From PCC-6802 sp943367755 (lineage in GTDB: Bacteria; Cyanobacteriota; Cyanobacteriia; Pseudanabaenales; Pseudanabaenaceae): 64,000 nt of DNA. Below, in pieces: positions 17,821 through 27,158 of the stretch. The notes beneath the pieces are model-generated. The model had not been told where the DNA came from. It ran no database searches and was given only the letters and a program-made list of their open reading frames with translations. The DNA is taken from the NCBI GenBank assembly GCA_943367755.1, contig CALRKB020000016.1:14195-78194 (forward strand), given 5' to 3'. The translations under genes were made by a program, and so were the position numbers. How positions within the stretch are numbered: position 1 is the stretch's first letter; every line of letters starts with the position of its first letter.

Positions 17821-20202
17821 CTAACCTTGGGAAATAGCGATCGCACTGATTTCCTTCCGCTTGCCAAATAATGCTTGAGGACGCAGCAAGCTTCTAAATA
17901 AAAACCATAGGGACAATAGCTCCCCAGGGGCATTTTGGCGCTTCCATTGACCAGGACGGCAAAATAGCATGGACACTAGCTGACGATGTTGAGCCAGAGT
18001 TACCTGTTCAAACATCACTTTTATAGATGGGAACTCACCATCAAAACTCGATTGTGTAATTCTGCCGTCTAGCTTTAGACCTTCTTCCATAATTTCGATT
18101 GTGATAGGCAAGGTCTCACCTCTACCAAGCTGTGGCACTCCTCCCTGAGTTAGCAAAATTTGCGCCCCCACTTCTGAAATCGCAGTGGTAGTCCCCCAAT
18201 AAGTGTTGTTGGAAATATTGGAAATATCTGAACCAGTTACTAATTCCCATTTATTTTGTGGCTGAGTATCAGAATTATCTGATTGCCGATCACCGATCGC
18301 GGCAGTCTCAGTCTGGTAGCTAACTCGGACAATCCGTTGCAGCGTGAACCATTCGTACAGATCGGGCTTTGGCAAATCTAGCATCACCAAAAGTGCAATG
18401 CCCACCAAAATCAGATTGTAGACACTCCAAATCCAGCCTAAGTTGAGCCCCTTAAAGCTCGATGCATAGCCACCGTAATCGGAAATCCGCATCATGCAAA
18501 TACCTAGGTTTCGCCACAGGCTGACTGCCGTCATGATAAATAGAACAATTAGCGGCCAAGCTAAAGCCCAGTTAAATACAAAGCGATCGCGCTGACTGCC
18601 CTTAGGTGTAACTTTAAAACCCTTGCCAAATGGCTTTAACATTGTTTGGATGACAGTGGCAGCTACAGGAAAGCACAGCACAACATCATAAATATCTGAG
18701 AGGAAAGAGGAACGGCTGTGATAACTGAGCCATGAAAACACGGTGAGATGCACCAGGTATTGGGGTAAGAAATAAAATATGATATCTTCAGTTGAGGCTC
18801 TGACCGGAATAACGCCAAGGAAAGAATAAGCCAAAGGAATCAGCAAAAATCCCACGCGCGAAAAGCTGGTAAACCAGTGCAAAATCCCTGTGAGATGAGA
18901 GATGCGCTGTAAAGGTCGCAAACCTGGAATCGTGAGGGGATTTTCTTCAATAAAAAATGCTTGCAGGGTACCCTGTGCCCAGCGTAACCTTTGCGTGGCC
19001 TGCGCTCCCATATCTTCTGGTGCCGCGCCAGCACTCAGTTTCTCATCCAGGTAAACCAGGCTATAGCCTTTACCAGATAGGCGAATTGCTGTGAAATAAT
19101 CCTCAGAGAGCGAACTGGTGACAAACTCACCACCAGCATTGAGCAGCGCACTGCGTCGCATCACAAAAGAAGTGCCCGCACACACGACGCTATCAGTACC
19201 ATCCCGCACGGGCTGGATTTGTCGGTAAAACACTTCTTGCTCCGGCACCAGAATATTTTCTAAACCCAGATTGCGGGCGATCGGATCGGAGTTGTAATAG
19301 CTCTGAGGGGTTTGGACTAAAGCGACTTTGGCATCTTGGAAGAAACCCACTGTGCGTGTGAGGAAATTGTGGGTGGGCACAAAGTCAGCATCGAAACAAA
19401 CTATTAACTCGCCTTGGGTACGGGCGATCGCATGGTTGAGATTTCCGGCTTTGGCATGTTTATTCTCATTACGACAAACGTATTCACAGCCCAATTCAAC
19501 CGCCAGGGCTTTGATTTCGGCACGGCGTGTATCGTCTAGCAGGTAGATGGTTTTGTGGGGGTAGTCCATCGCCTGACAGCCAATAATCGTCCGTCGCAGG
19601 ATAAATGCAGGTTCATTATAGGTAGGAATCATCACGTCTACTGATGGCAGGTACTCCCCTCTCTCCACAGCCATCGCCCTTTCATCAGCATCGGCACGTC
19701 TATCCCTAGCCTGAACGAGCAGAAATAGTTGGAGCACACCATTGAAAATCATCAGCATCTCCAGAACAAATAGTCCCACGCTAAACACACCCTGCAATGG
19801 ATTGCTTAGGTTTAGCGTCCAGAGCGATCGCCAGATCACATAGCGAATCGTTAAAATTATTAAAATCGCCACAACGACAAAGCGCGACCAGACACGTGGC
19901 TGTGGTGAAATTTTGGTAATTACAAATGTAATCATGGTGAGGGCGATCGCCGGGATCAGCAAAAACCCCCCAGCGACCATTGGCACTTGCAGCCAGAGCG
20001 GCGGATTTTTTTGAAACCATTGATATTGATTAATTAGCGTTTCAATTGTGCCTTCTCCAGCAAACCAGGCGACTACAATCAAGCCGCAGGCAAGCACGAT
20101 CCCAATCATGACTAAAGTAGCGGTTTGGGGGCGAAAGACCCTTCTGATATCAGAGTTAGCCCAACTAGCTTGGTGTAACTTAGAAATATTCGCGTCTTCC
20201 AT
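17821..20202 (-). CDS. Cellulose synthase catalytic subunit-like GT2 glycosyltransferase
   Basis: Processive family-2 glycosyltransferase, 793 aa, BcsA-like. Transmembrane helices at about 28-48, 75-97, 105-127 and 137-163, then the cytosolic GT domain with LLDD (221-224), DAD (271-273), CAGTS (341-345), SED (366-368) and QRLRW (404-408), then four more helices and a C-terminal PilZ-like domain from about 625. The PilZ motifs look degenerate: I see RIVR rather than a spaced RxxxR, and AISEVG where D/N-x-S-x-x-G is expected, so c-di-GMP control is doubtful. No bcsB, cellulase or tolC-type gene lies beside it. Product could be cellulose or a related beta-glucan. Confidence 0.9.
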   Translation of the reverse strand: MEDANISKLHQASWANSDIRRVFRPQTATLVMIGIVLACGLIVVAWFAGEGTIETLINQYQWFQKNPPLWLQVPMVAGGFLLIPAIALTMITFVITKISPQPRVWSRFVVVAILIILTIRYVIWRSLWTLNLSNPLQGVFSVGLFVLEMLMIFNGVLQLFLLVQARDRRADADERAMAVERGEYLPSVDVMIPTYNEPAFILRRTIIGCQAMDYPHKTIYLLDDTRRAEIKALAVELGCEYVCRNENKHAKAGNLNHAIARTQGELIVCFDADFVPTHNFLTRTVGFFQDAKVALVQTPQSYYNSDPIARNLGLENILVPEQEVFYRQIQPVRDGTDSVVCAGTSFVMRRSALLNAGGEFVTSSLSEDYFTAIRLSGKGYSLVYLDEKLSAGAAPEDMGAQATQRLRWAQGTLQAFFIEENPLTIPGLRPLQRISHLTGILHWFTSFSRVGFLLIPLAYSFLGVIPVRASTEDIIFYFLPQYLVHLTVFSWLSYHSRSSFLSDIYDVVLCFPVAATVIQTMLKPFGKGFKVTPKGSQRDRFVFNWALAWPLIVLFIMTAVSLWRNLGICMMRISDYGGYASSFKGLNLGWIWSVYNLILVGIALLVMLDLPKPDLYEWFTLQRIVRVSYQTETAAIGDRQSDNSDTQPQNKWELVTGSDISNISNNTYWGTTTAISEVGAQILLTQGGVPQLGRGETLPITIEIMEEGLKLDGRITQSSFDGEFPSIKVMFEQVTLAQHRQLVSMLFCRPGQWKRQNAPGELLSLWFLFRSLLRPQALFGKRKEISAIAISQG

Positions 20203-20560
20203 CTTTGTTTAACTCCTATGCGAGCGCGATCGCTCGAACTACTATAAGTTAGTACGTGAATATAGTTAATTTAGATTACCTAATTGCCGTCTTTTGTGCT
20301 TGACTGACCCACTAACCATACCAGGCAACCTTCAGCAATTACATCAGCATAAACAATTCCAGTTCCTGCAAAGCGGCTCCCTTCTGCTCAATAACCAAGC
20401 CATTGACTGATAAATAAGTCAATCGACTAGCAGATTGGATCTGGCAATTGCATTGTGCCATAGCGCGCCTAAAAGTTGGCCGCAAAGATTAAGCTAGAGT
20501 TAGTAACGAATTAACAGAATATCTAAATGCCAACTCTAGATGGCGGTAAGCTCATACAGT
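20203..20560. other. Divergent intergenic region, cellulose synthase / rnz
   Basis: Contains the broken 60-codon ORF on the minus strand (20280-20461), within it a hairpin ATTGACT, 8 nt, AGTCAAT (20402-20423), and presumably the divergent promoters for the two flanking genes. No other ORF stands out. Confidence 0.4.
20280..20461 (-). pseudogene. Small ORF (60 codons) broken by a one-base frameshift
   Basis: From ATG 20461 (minus) the frame reads MAQCNCQIQSASRLTYLSVN then GLVIEQKG before drifting to a stop. A second frame takes over at the same point and reads SRFAGTGIVYADVIAEGCLV then WLVGQSSTKDGN and stop (TAG at 20280). Adding one G to the GGG after CAGAA joins them into a 60-aa product; the span is 182 nt, exactly one short of 183. 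Composition is protein-like, with a Cys-x-Cys start. I do not recognise the family. A sequencing error or a recent loss are both possible; a programmed slip is less likely. Confidence 0.5.
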
Positions 20561-21499
20561 ATGCAAATCACTTTTCTTGGTACCAGTTCCGGCGTGCCGA
20601 CGCGTAGTCGTAATGTTTCCAGTATTGCAATGCGATTACCGCAGCGGGCAGAAGTTTGGCTTTTTGATTGTGGCGAAGGGACGCAACATCAACTCCTTCG
20701 CAGTGATGTCAAGAGTAGCCAGATCTCTAAAATTTTTATTACCCATATGCACGGCGATCACATCTTCGGCCTGATGGGTTTACTCGCTAGCTGTGGCCTC
20801 GCCGGAGATGTCAAACATGTTGATATTTATGGGCCACCAGGCTTAGGTGACTATCTCAATGCCTGTCAGCGTTACAGCGAAATGCGCCTCTCCTACCCCA
20901 TCAAAGTGCATACCGTGAAACCAGGACTGATATTTGCCGATGATGAATTTGAGGTCACCTGCGCGCTTTTAAAGCATCGAGTCCCAGCGCATGGTTTCAG
21001 AGTCACAGAGAAAGATCGCCCTGGCAAGTTTGATATCGAAAAAGCAAAATCCTTAGGCATCCCACCAGGGCCAATTTACGCTCAACTGAAGCGGGGTGAA
21101 GTAGTGACGCTGGCCGATGGTCGTCAGATTAACGGTCAAGAATTCTGTGGCCCCCCCCAGATCGGTCGTAAGATGGTCTATTGCACTGATACAGTCTATT
21201 GCGATAACTCTGTGGAATTAGCCAAAGATGCGGATGTCCTGATCCATGAGGCCACCTTTGCCCATCAGGATGCCGATATGGCGATTCAAAGACTGCATTC
21301 CACCAGCACGATGGCTGCACAGGTAGCACTAAATGCAGGGGTAAAAAGCCTGATTATGACTCACTTTAGCCCACGCTATGCTCCCACGAATGCGGTTAAG
21401 TTGGACGATCTCCTGACTGAAGCACGCACGATCTTCGCCAATACCTATCTCGCCTATGATTTCATGACATTTGAAGTAGGCGTTAACCTGAAGAAGTAG
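20561..21499 (+). CDS. rnz: Ribonuclease Z
   Basis: tRNA 3'-end endonuclease that trims precursors lacking encoded CCA, 312 aa from ATG 20561 (MQITFLGTSSGVPT is the usual N-terminus; ATG 20540 in frame adds seven residues). Metallo-beta-lactamase fold with THMHGDHIFG zinc motif, further ligands in YCTDT, IHEATF and MTHFSPRY, and HST near the end. It fits the presence of cca and a tRNA gene without CCA in the same window. Confidence 0.97.
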   Translation: MQITFLGTSSGVPTRSRNVSSIAMRLPQRAEVWLFDCGEGTQHQLLRSDVKSSQISKIFITHMHGDHIFGLMGLLASCGLAGDVKHVDIYGPPGLGDYLNACQRYSEMRLSYPIKVHTVKPGLIFADDEFEVTCALLKHRVPAHGFRVTEKDRPGKFDIEKAKSLGIPPGPIYAQLKRGEVVTLADGRQINGQEFCGPPQIGRKMVYCTDTVYCDNSVELAKDADVLIHEATFAHQDADMAIQRLHSTSTMAAQVALNAGVKSLIMTHFSPRYAPTNAVKLDDLLTEARTIFANTYLAYDFMTFEVGVNLKK

Positions 21500-21947
21500 A
21501 GAGAGCTGACAGAACAGATAGGGGCCAGGTTATCAGCGCGCGCAAAGCCCCCCTGCAATGAACAGAGGTTTTACGAATACGAAGAATAATTACGAATTAG
21601 AAGCATTTGTCAATCCCCTTTCAACGATTCGTTACTAAACCTTTAATTCCTTTCTATGATTGACTTTCGGCATTTTGCTGGTAGTCACCCGTTAAGCCGA
21701 GAATGATGCTCATTTGACGGGTCGTTGTGTGGGTAATGTGGCCCGACAGACAGTAAAGCAGTGGTAGGATGTCCAAATATGGGCTTTTGAGGCGGACTTT
21801 GTTACTGATTGCACTCAGTTTCACCCAAAAGCCCTCTTGACTAGATGAAATTTCTCATATCTTGGTTTGGCATAGGTATTGTTTAGAGAATATTAATTTA
21901 AGACTTGGGCATTCGATCGCTAGAAACCTGCTCTCCAACCGATTAAA
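21500..21947. other. Intergenic region with a transposase relic
   Basis: 448 bp between rnz and cca. The relic at 21654-21824 is the only coding-like stretch. The rest has a run of eight C-rich bases near 21546 and AT-rich sequence with no clear terminator or promoter. Confidence 0.4.
21654..21824 (-). pseudogene. Probable transposase N-terminal fragment
   Basis: Minus-strand frame from GTG 21824 to TAG 21654, 56 codons, reading KLSAISNKVRLKSPYLDILP then LLYCLSGHITHTTTRQMSII then LGLTG. This resembles the N-termini of cyanobacterial IS4/IS701-like transposases, which have a leading helix LLPLL..L followed by TTRQL and a conserved LTGR. The family match is from memory, the catalytic part is absent, and the frame ends right after LTGDYQQNAESQS. 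No terminal repeats were found. Confidence 0.4.
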
Positions 21948-23279
21948 GTGAACCTTACAAACAAATCGTGGAAACCTGTGTTAGAAGAGTTACCTTTCAA
22001 CCTGAATGCTTTACCCCAGCCCACCTATTTAGTGGGGGGATGGGTGAGAGATCGCTTGTTGGGGCGACAAGCTAAACATTTAGACCTAGATCTGGTGATG
22101 CCAACTGGAGCCGTAGAAACGGCATCATCCCTAGCTCTTTCACACCAGGCGGGATTTGTGTTGCTGGATCGAGAAAGACAAATTGCTAGAGTCGTATTTG
22201 CCCATGCAACGGTAGATTTTGCGCAACAGATCGGCGATACGATCGCCGAAGATTTGCATCGACGTGATTTCTGTATGAATGCGATCGCGATTAATTGTCA
22301 AGCATTATGCGATCTGAGTAAAAGTCTAGGATCGTTACCACCGGATTTGCCACCAAATCTCCTGATCGATCCGCTACACGGCTACAGCGATCTGCAAAAT
22401 AAACTGATCCGCATGGTGGCACCAGAAAACTTACTGGACGACCCACTGCGCGTACTGCGTGGCTATCGTCAAGCGGCGCAGCTAGGATTCACGATTGAGC
22501 CACAAACACGACTAGCCCTTCAACATGCAGCCGCGGGATTGTCCCAGGTAGCAGCAGAGCGCGTCCGCACGGAGTTGTGTTATTTGCTCGCGATCGCTAA
22601 TGGTGCCGAGTGGTTTGAGGCGGCAGCACGCGATCGCATCCTGGTTGATTGGTTACCGCTCGACCATCTAAATTTAGAGAGATTATCGCGGATGGAAACT
22701 GCGATCGCGGCGATCGCGCAGCAGTGGCCGCAGCTAGAAGATTTCTTTGCTGTGGAATTAAGTAGCGATCGCTCTGTCCGCGTTACAGCGAAGTTAGCCG
22801 CGTTGGCAAATTCTGCTACAGTCTTAGATCGCTTGGGCTTTAGTCGCATCGAACAACGCTGGATTGTAGGATTATTGCGCCACTTGCCACAGTTTTTGCA
22901 GTATCTCCAACCTGGTTCATCTCCGTCATTATCACCTCAAGCGCAATATCAACTATTCGATCGCACCCAGGAATTTTTCCCCGCCCTTGCCGCCCTCACC
23001 ATTGCTAGCGGCGCATCATTGGAGGCCGTATTACCCTGGCTCGAACGCTGGCTCGATCCCTATGACCCCATTGCCCATCCATCTGTATTAGTCAGCGGGG
23101 ACGTGCTCAAAACTGCTTTAAAGATACCCGCCAGTCCTATTATTGGTGATTTACTTACCGCAATCAGATTAGCGCAGGTAGACGGTATAGTGCAGGATCC
23201 GGAAACGGCGATCGCCTACGCTCGCAAGTTATATCAGGCATCCCATCAATATCCCACTAATTGCCAGAGTGACTTATGA
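21948..23279 (+). CDS. cca: CCA tRNA nucleotidyltransferase (poly(A) polymerase family, class II)
   Basis: Adds or repairs CCA at tRNA 3' ends, 443 aa, GTG start. Head domain with YLVGGWVRDRLLGRQ and the metal-binding DLDLV; RNA- and primer-binding region DDPLRVLRGYRQAAQLGF. Its TGA overlaps the ycf46 start (ATGA at 23276-23279), a sign of translational coupling. Cyanobacteria sometimes split A- and CC-adding activities between two proteins; from sequence alone I cannot tell which this is. Confidence 0.92.
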   Translation: MNLTNKSWKPVLEELPFNLNALPQPTYLVGGWVRDRLLGRQAKHLDLDLVMPTGAVETASSLALSHQAGFVLLDRERQIARVVFAHATVDFAQQIGDTIAEDLHRRDFCMNAIAINCQALCDLSKSLGSLPPDLPPNLLIDPLHGYSDLQNKLIRMVAPENLLDDPLRVLRGYRQAAQLGFTIEPQTRLALQHAAAGLSQVAAERVRTELCYLLAIANGAEWFEAAARDRILVDWLPLDHLNLERLSRMETAIAAIAQQWPQLEDFFAVELSSDRSVRVTAKLAALANSATVLDRLGFSRIEQRWIVGLLRHLPQFLQYLQPGSSPSLSPQAQYQLFDRTQEFFPALAALTIASGASLEAVLPWLERWLDPYDPIAHPSVLVSGDVLKTALKIPASPIIGDLLTAIRLAQVDGIVQDPETAIAYARKLYQASHQYPTNCQSDL

Positions 23280-24760
23280 GCGATAGCTTCCCAGAGGAAC
23301 TCAGTCTGTTAATTCGGTCTAAATATCCACTGATCTATGTGGTAACTGCTGAAGAAGAACGTGCTGAGAAAGTAATTGCGCGGGTGGCGATCGCCTGTCA
23401 ACCCAGACGCGAAGTGTTTTACTACGATTTGGTGCATGGGTTTACCCATAACGAACAGGCTAAAAACAACTTATTACAAGCTTTAGCGATCGCGGAAGAA
23501 GCGGATGCCCAATTGCCCGCCATTTATATTTTTCGCGATCTGCATCGGCGGCTAAGTGCCACGCGCACTGATGAGACGATTGTGCGTCAATTGCGCAATT
23601 TATTCCGCAGTTTACGCACCACCCGTAAAACCATAATTTTACTCAGCCCCTCACTGGAAATTCCTCCTGAACTAGAAGAGCAGATCGCCATTCTCAATTT
23701 CCCTTTACCCAGTGCAGAGGAAATTAAATCGGCAATTAAAACCACGATCCCACAATCGCAGTTGCGACTAGGGGATAACAGTATCGATCTATTAGTGAAA
23801 GCCTGCATGGGACTCACCCAAGATCGAATTCTACATACCTTAGCAAGATCCTTGGTCAAGAAGCAATATATCAATGAATTAGATATCGATGCAGTGCTCA
23901 AAGAAAAACAACAGCGCATTCGCCAGACAGAATTTTTGGAGTTTATTTCCCCTACTGAAACTATCGATAGTATTGGTGGATTAGAAAGCCTAAAACAATG
24001 GCTGATTCAGAGACAACGAGCATTTTCCGATCGAGCGAGAGAATTTGGCTTACCTAATCCCAAAGGTATGCTGTTGATGGGAATTCAGGGTACAGGTAAA
24101 AGCTTGTGCGCGAAAGCGATCGCCCATCTCTGGCACCTGCCACTTTTGAGGCTAGATGTGGGCAGGTTGTTTGGCAGCTTGGTAGGACAATCAGAAAGCC
24201 GTACCAGGCAGACTATCCAACTCACGGAAGCACTAGCTCCATGTATCCTGTGGATGGATGAAATTGATAAAGCATTTGCAGGTATGGGTAATAATTCCAC
24301 CGATTCCGGCACTAGTCAAAGAGTATTTGGCACAATCTTGACCTGGATGCAAGAGAAATCTAGCCCTGTGTTTATTGTCGCGACAGCAAATAATATCCAT
24401 GCACTACCACCAGAGTTACTGCGGAAGGGTCGGTTTGATGAGATCTTTTTTATCAACCTGCCTACCGATGAGGAACGCAGGCAGATTTTTACGGTTCATC
24501 TGCAAAGATTCCGGCCAACTACCCTGAGACATTTCGATATAGGTCGCTTAGCCGAAATCACGATTGATTTTAGTGGCGCGGAAATTGAACAGGCAATAAT
24601 TGAAGGCATGTATCGCGCCTTCCATCAAAATCGTGATGTGAATACTGAAGATATCGCCAGCGCCATTAGGGATACTTTCCCGCTTGCTAGTACTGCCCGC
24701 GAACAAATTAGCTTTATGCAAGCCTGGGCAGCTCAAGGACGTGCCCGTAGCGCATCCTAA
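23276..24760 (+). CDS. ycf46: Ycf46-like AAA+ ATPase
   Basis: 494 aa, chloroplast ycf46 homolog. Non-catalytic N-terminal half (starts SDSFPEELSLLIRSKYPLIYV), then AAA+ core with Walker A GIQGTGKSLC, Walker B CILWMDEIDKA, and arginine-finger region LLRKGRFDEIFF. Homologs are conserved across cyanobacteria and have been linked to regulation of photosynthesis and CO2 use; the exact client is unknown. Coupled by a 4-nt overlap to cca. Confidence 0.95.
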   Translation: MSDSFPEELSLLIRSKYPLIYVVTAEEERAEKVIARVAIACQPRREVFYYDLVHGFTHNEQAKNNLLQALAIAEEADAQLPAIYIFRDLHRRLSATRTDETIVRQLRNLFRSLRTTRKTIILLSPSLEIPPELEEQIAILNFPLPSAEEIKSAIKTTIPQSQLRLGDNSIDLLVKACMGLTQDRILHTLARSLVKKQYINELDIDAVLKEKQQRIRQTEFLEFISPTETIDSIGGLESLKQWLIQRQRAFSDRAREFGLPNPKGMLLMGIQGTGKSLCAKAIAHLWHLPLLRLDVGRLFGSLVGQSESRTRQTIQLTEALAPCILWMDEIDKAFAGMGNNSTDSGTSQRVFGTILTWMQEKSSPVFIVATANNIHALPPELLRKGRFDEIFFINLPTDEERRQIFTVHLQRFRPTTLRHFDIGRLAEITIDFSGAEIEQAIIEGMYRAFHQNRDVNTEDIASAIRDTFPLASTAREQISFMQAWAAQGRARSAS

Positions 24761-24821
24761 TCATCCTAATAAAAGCAAATTTTACGGTCTTTTCGGGCGA
24801 ATTTGCGCACTAAATTTTCAG

Positions 24822-25298
24822 CTAACTTTTAGCAATCGCTTCCATAAAATTGCAAAACTGCTCCAAATCAACAGCGATCGCCTCATAACAGCTCCTTAAT
24901 GTTCCTACCAACTCTCGTACCCTTGATGGGCGCAGATTTAAGGTATAGACATTGCGTACCACATGACGAAAACCACGATATTCATCCAACTGTTGCCGCG
25001 TCTCCTGACGAATCACTGCAGGACGCACATCAGGCATGTTAAGAGACATTTGCAGTAAAAGATTTTGATGCCAATTTGCTACTCCAGGAATTCTCTCACC
25101 AAAAGCCGATGCGATCGCCTCAAACATCTGCTCCACAGTTGTATAAAAGCTTTGCAAATGTAAAGCTATACCATCTATATAATCGTCATCTTTTGATAAA
25201 TCAGACTTTTGCAACAAAGTCTCGATACGTTGCACTAAACGCCATAAATCCTTTAACTTTTGGCGTAAAATCGCACTCAATGCTAAATATTCCGTCAT
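24822..25298 (-). CDS. hepT: HepT-like ribonuclease toxin
   Basis: 158-aa HEPN-domain toxin of a type VII toxin-antitoxin module. The catalytic Rx4-6H motif is visible in EYRGFRHVVRNVYTLNL (R..H..RN.Y). Overlaps mntA by 4 nt at its start. The antitoxin would neutralise it by adding AMP to the tyrosine of the RNxY motif, as described for the Shewanella pair. It reaches close to ycf46 with convergent orientation. Confidence 0.9.
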   Translation of the reverse strand: MTEYLALSAILRQKLKDLWRLVQRIETLLQKSDLSKDDDYIDGIALHLQSFYTTVEQMFEAIASAFGERIPGVANWHQNLLLQMSLNMPDVRPAVIRQETRQQLDEYRGFRHVVRNVYTLNLRPSRVRELVGTLRSCYEAIAVDLEQFCNFMEAIAKS

Positions 25299-25663
25299 AG
25301 TTCCTTGCCTTCGAGCATGATGCGATCTCGCAAACTTGTTGATGCATCCTCAATCATCACCAGATCTATACTTACACCACCATGCAGATCCAGCAATCGC
25401 CCTACCGCCCGCAAATATTGCGCCTCCTCCAACCCCTGCACCGCTAAATCAACATCGGATTCTGCATGAATGCGATCGCGGCGTAAGGCTGACCCAAACA
25501 ACCAAACCCGTGAGACAGCAAAATCTGTTTTGAGCAGTGCTGCTCCCTGTTGTGCCACTGCTTGCAAAAGTGCATAGCGATCGTCTAGCATTATCTTTTT
25601 TTGCTGTTGCCGTTGCTTTGCTCCCGCAATGTATGCCTGCAAATCAGTAGAGTTGATTGCCAT
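25295..25663 (-). CDS. mntA: MntA-like nucleotidyltransferase antitoxin
   Basis: 122-aa minimal nucleotidyltransferase, partner of the HepT-like toxin. The active site is FGSALRRDRIHAESDVDLAV: Gly-Ser then 11 residues then Asp-x-Asp, one more than the usual 10. An N-terminal extension (INSTDLQAYIAGAKQRQQQK) precedes the core. Gene order antitoxin-toxin, with a 4-nt overlap. Confidence 0.9.
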   Translation of the reverse strand: MAINSTDLQAYIAGAKQRQQQKKIMLDDRYALLQAVAQQGAALLKTDFAVSRVWLFGSALRRDRIHAESDVDLAVQGLEEAQYLRAVGRLLDLHGGVSIDLVMIEDASTSLRDRIMLEGKEL

Positions 25664-25800
25664 CCTATTTATTTAAACCAATTCGTGGGAAATACTAGCG
25701 ATCGTGGGAATTTGTGGTGAAGTCTTCAGCTTGATTATGACACAAGGGCTTCAAATAACGCCCCAGTCCTAGAAGTGTGAGATCGTTACATCATTTTTTG

Positions 25801-27000
25801 TTATGATCCACCAGAATCTAAGACTGGCGGACTAAAGTCAAACGGTAAATCCTGATTGATTGCCTCAATTTGTTGCCTCTCATACTCATTAACCTCACGG
25901 ATGTGCGGTAATAGGATTTGCTGAAGCCGAGGTCGATAGAAGCGATGCAAACTATAATTCGGCGAAGCTGGGAAGCCACGTCGTTTTTTGTGCCTGCCAC
26001 CTGCACCTGGATCGAAGACCTGGATGCCCTGTGCGATCGCCCATTCAATCGGCGTATAATAACAAGCATCAAAATGCAAGCACTCGATCTCCTGCGTGCA
26101 ACCCCAGTAACGACCATAGAGGCGATCGCCCTTACGAATGCAAAAAGACATGCCTACAGGTTTTGGCATTCCCTCAGCTTCGGCGGCAACAAAAACAACG
26201 CGATCGCGATAGGAACGATCTAACGCTTCAAAGAATTTGCGATTGAGATACTTGCTACCCCACCAACCAAATTTATCGCAGGTATCGCTATAGAGGTCGT
26301 ACATAAAGCTATAGAAGTGATGCGGAATCTCTTCACCTGCGTACACTCGCATGGTTAAACCTGCATTATGCACGGCTTTGCGCTCGCGTTTGATGTTACG
26401 CCTCTGATTCGCGTTGAACTTCTTGAGATAATCGTCAAAATTGCTAAAGCTCTGATTCTCCCAAACGTAACTATGGTGCAACCAGGTTGTATATCCACGC
26501 GCCTCCAACTCAAACTTCCATTGCGGATCGACATAGAGAAAATGACAGCCTGAGATTTTCTGGCGATCGCAGAAGCGATCGATCTCAGACACCATTAGAT
26601 CGATGATTTTACCCTGGTCGGGTAGATCGGCCTGAATCAGAAAGCGATAGCCTTCTGCGGGTGTAAAGGGAGCCATACCCAATAGTTTGGGGTAGTAATC
26701 AATCCCCAGCCGCTGTGACAACTCTGCCCACTGATGGTCAAAGATAAACTCGCCATAGCTATGCCCTTTGAGGTATAAAGGTGCGATCGCTACTAGACTA
26801 TCGCCTTCCCAAATTAATAGATGATGTGGCAACCAGCCCTGTTGAGCGCTAGCGCTACCGGATTGTTCCAGGTTCGACAACCATTCCCACTCAAAGAAAG
26901 GCGTTTTTAATGGTTTTGCTAAAGCATTCCAAACCTCAGGGGCAATCTGATTAACGCTGTCGATCCAGGTAGAGGTGTAGCTTGGCGAACTTTGCAGCAT
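25801..27000 (-). CDS. GNAT-type acyltransferase-like protein (COG3146)
   Basis: 399 aa, soluble, related to FemAB/GNAT folds; the family is annotated 'peptidogalycan biosynthesis' with little evidence. Recognisable stretches: FLYVDPQWKFELEARGYTTW, FNANQRRNIKRERKAV, DACYYTPIEWAIAQGIQ, and GGRHKKRRGFPASP with the following helix-turn near the end. The substrate is unknown. It stands alone; the nearest gene on the same strand is mntA. Confidence 0.82.
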   Translation of the reverse strand: MLQSSPSYTSTWIDSVNQIAPEVWNALAKPLKTPFFEWEWLSNLEQSGSASAQQGWLPHHLLIWEGDSLVAIAPLYLKGHSYGEFIFDHQWAELSQRLGIDYYPKLLGMAPFTPAEGYRFLIQADLPDQGKIIDLMVSEIDRFCDRQKISGCHFLYVDPQWKFELEARGYTTWLHHSYVWENQSFSNFDDYLKKFNANQRRNIKRERKAVHNAGLTMRVYAGEEIPHHFYSFMYDLYSDTCDKFGWWGSKYLNRKFFEALDRSYRDRVVFVAAEAEGMPKPVGMSFCIRKGDRLYGRYWGCTQEIECLHFDACYYTPIEWAIAQGIQVFDPGAGGRHKKRRGFPASPNYSLHRFYRPRLQQILLPHIREVNEYERQQIEAINQDLPFDFSPPVLDSGGS

Positions 27001-27158
27001 AGGTAATGGGTTTAAAAAACTTCACACTACTTAATCTTAGCTGGTTGTTTTTAAAACCTTCAGGACTTAATACAAAAGCCTTGCAATCAGAGTACAACGT
27101 AAAAAATTAACCCAGCTATTCTAGCCACTTTAATGGGTAATTAATTTCGTCCAACTAC

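Noticed and set aside
20280..20461. Programmed ribosomal frameshift
   Set aside because: No slippery heptamer and no clear downstream pseudoknot near the GGG; a lost base explains the frames more simply.
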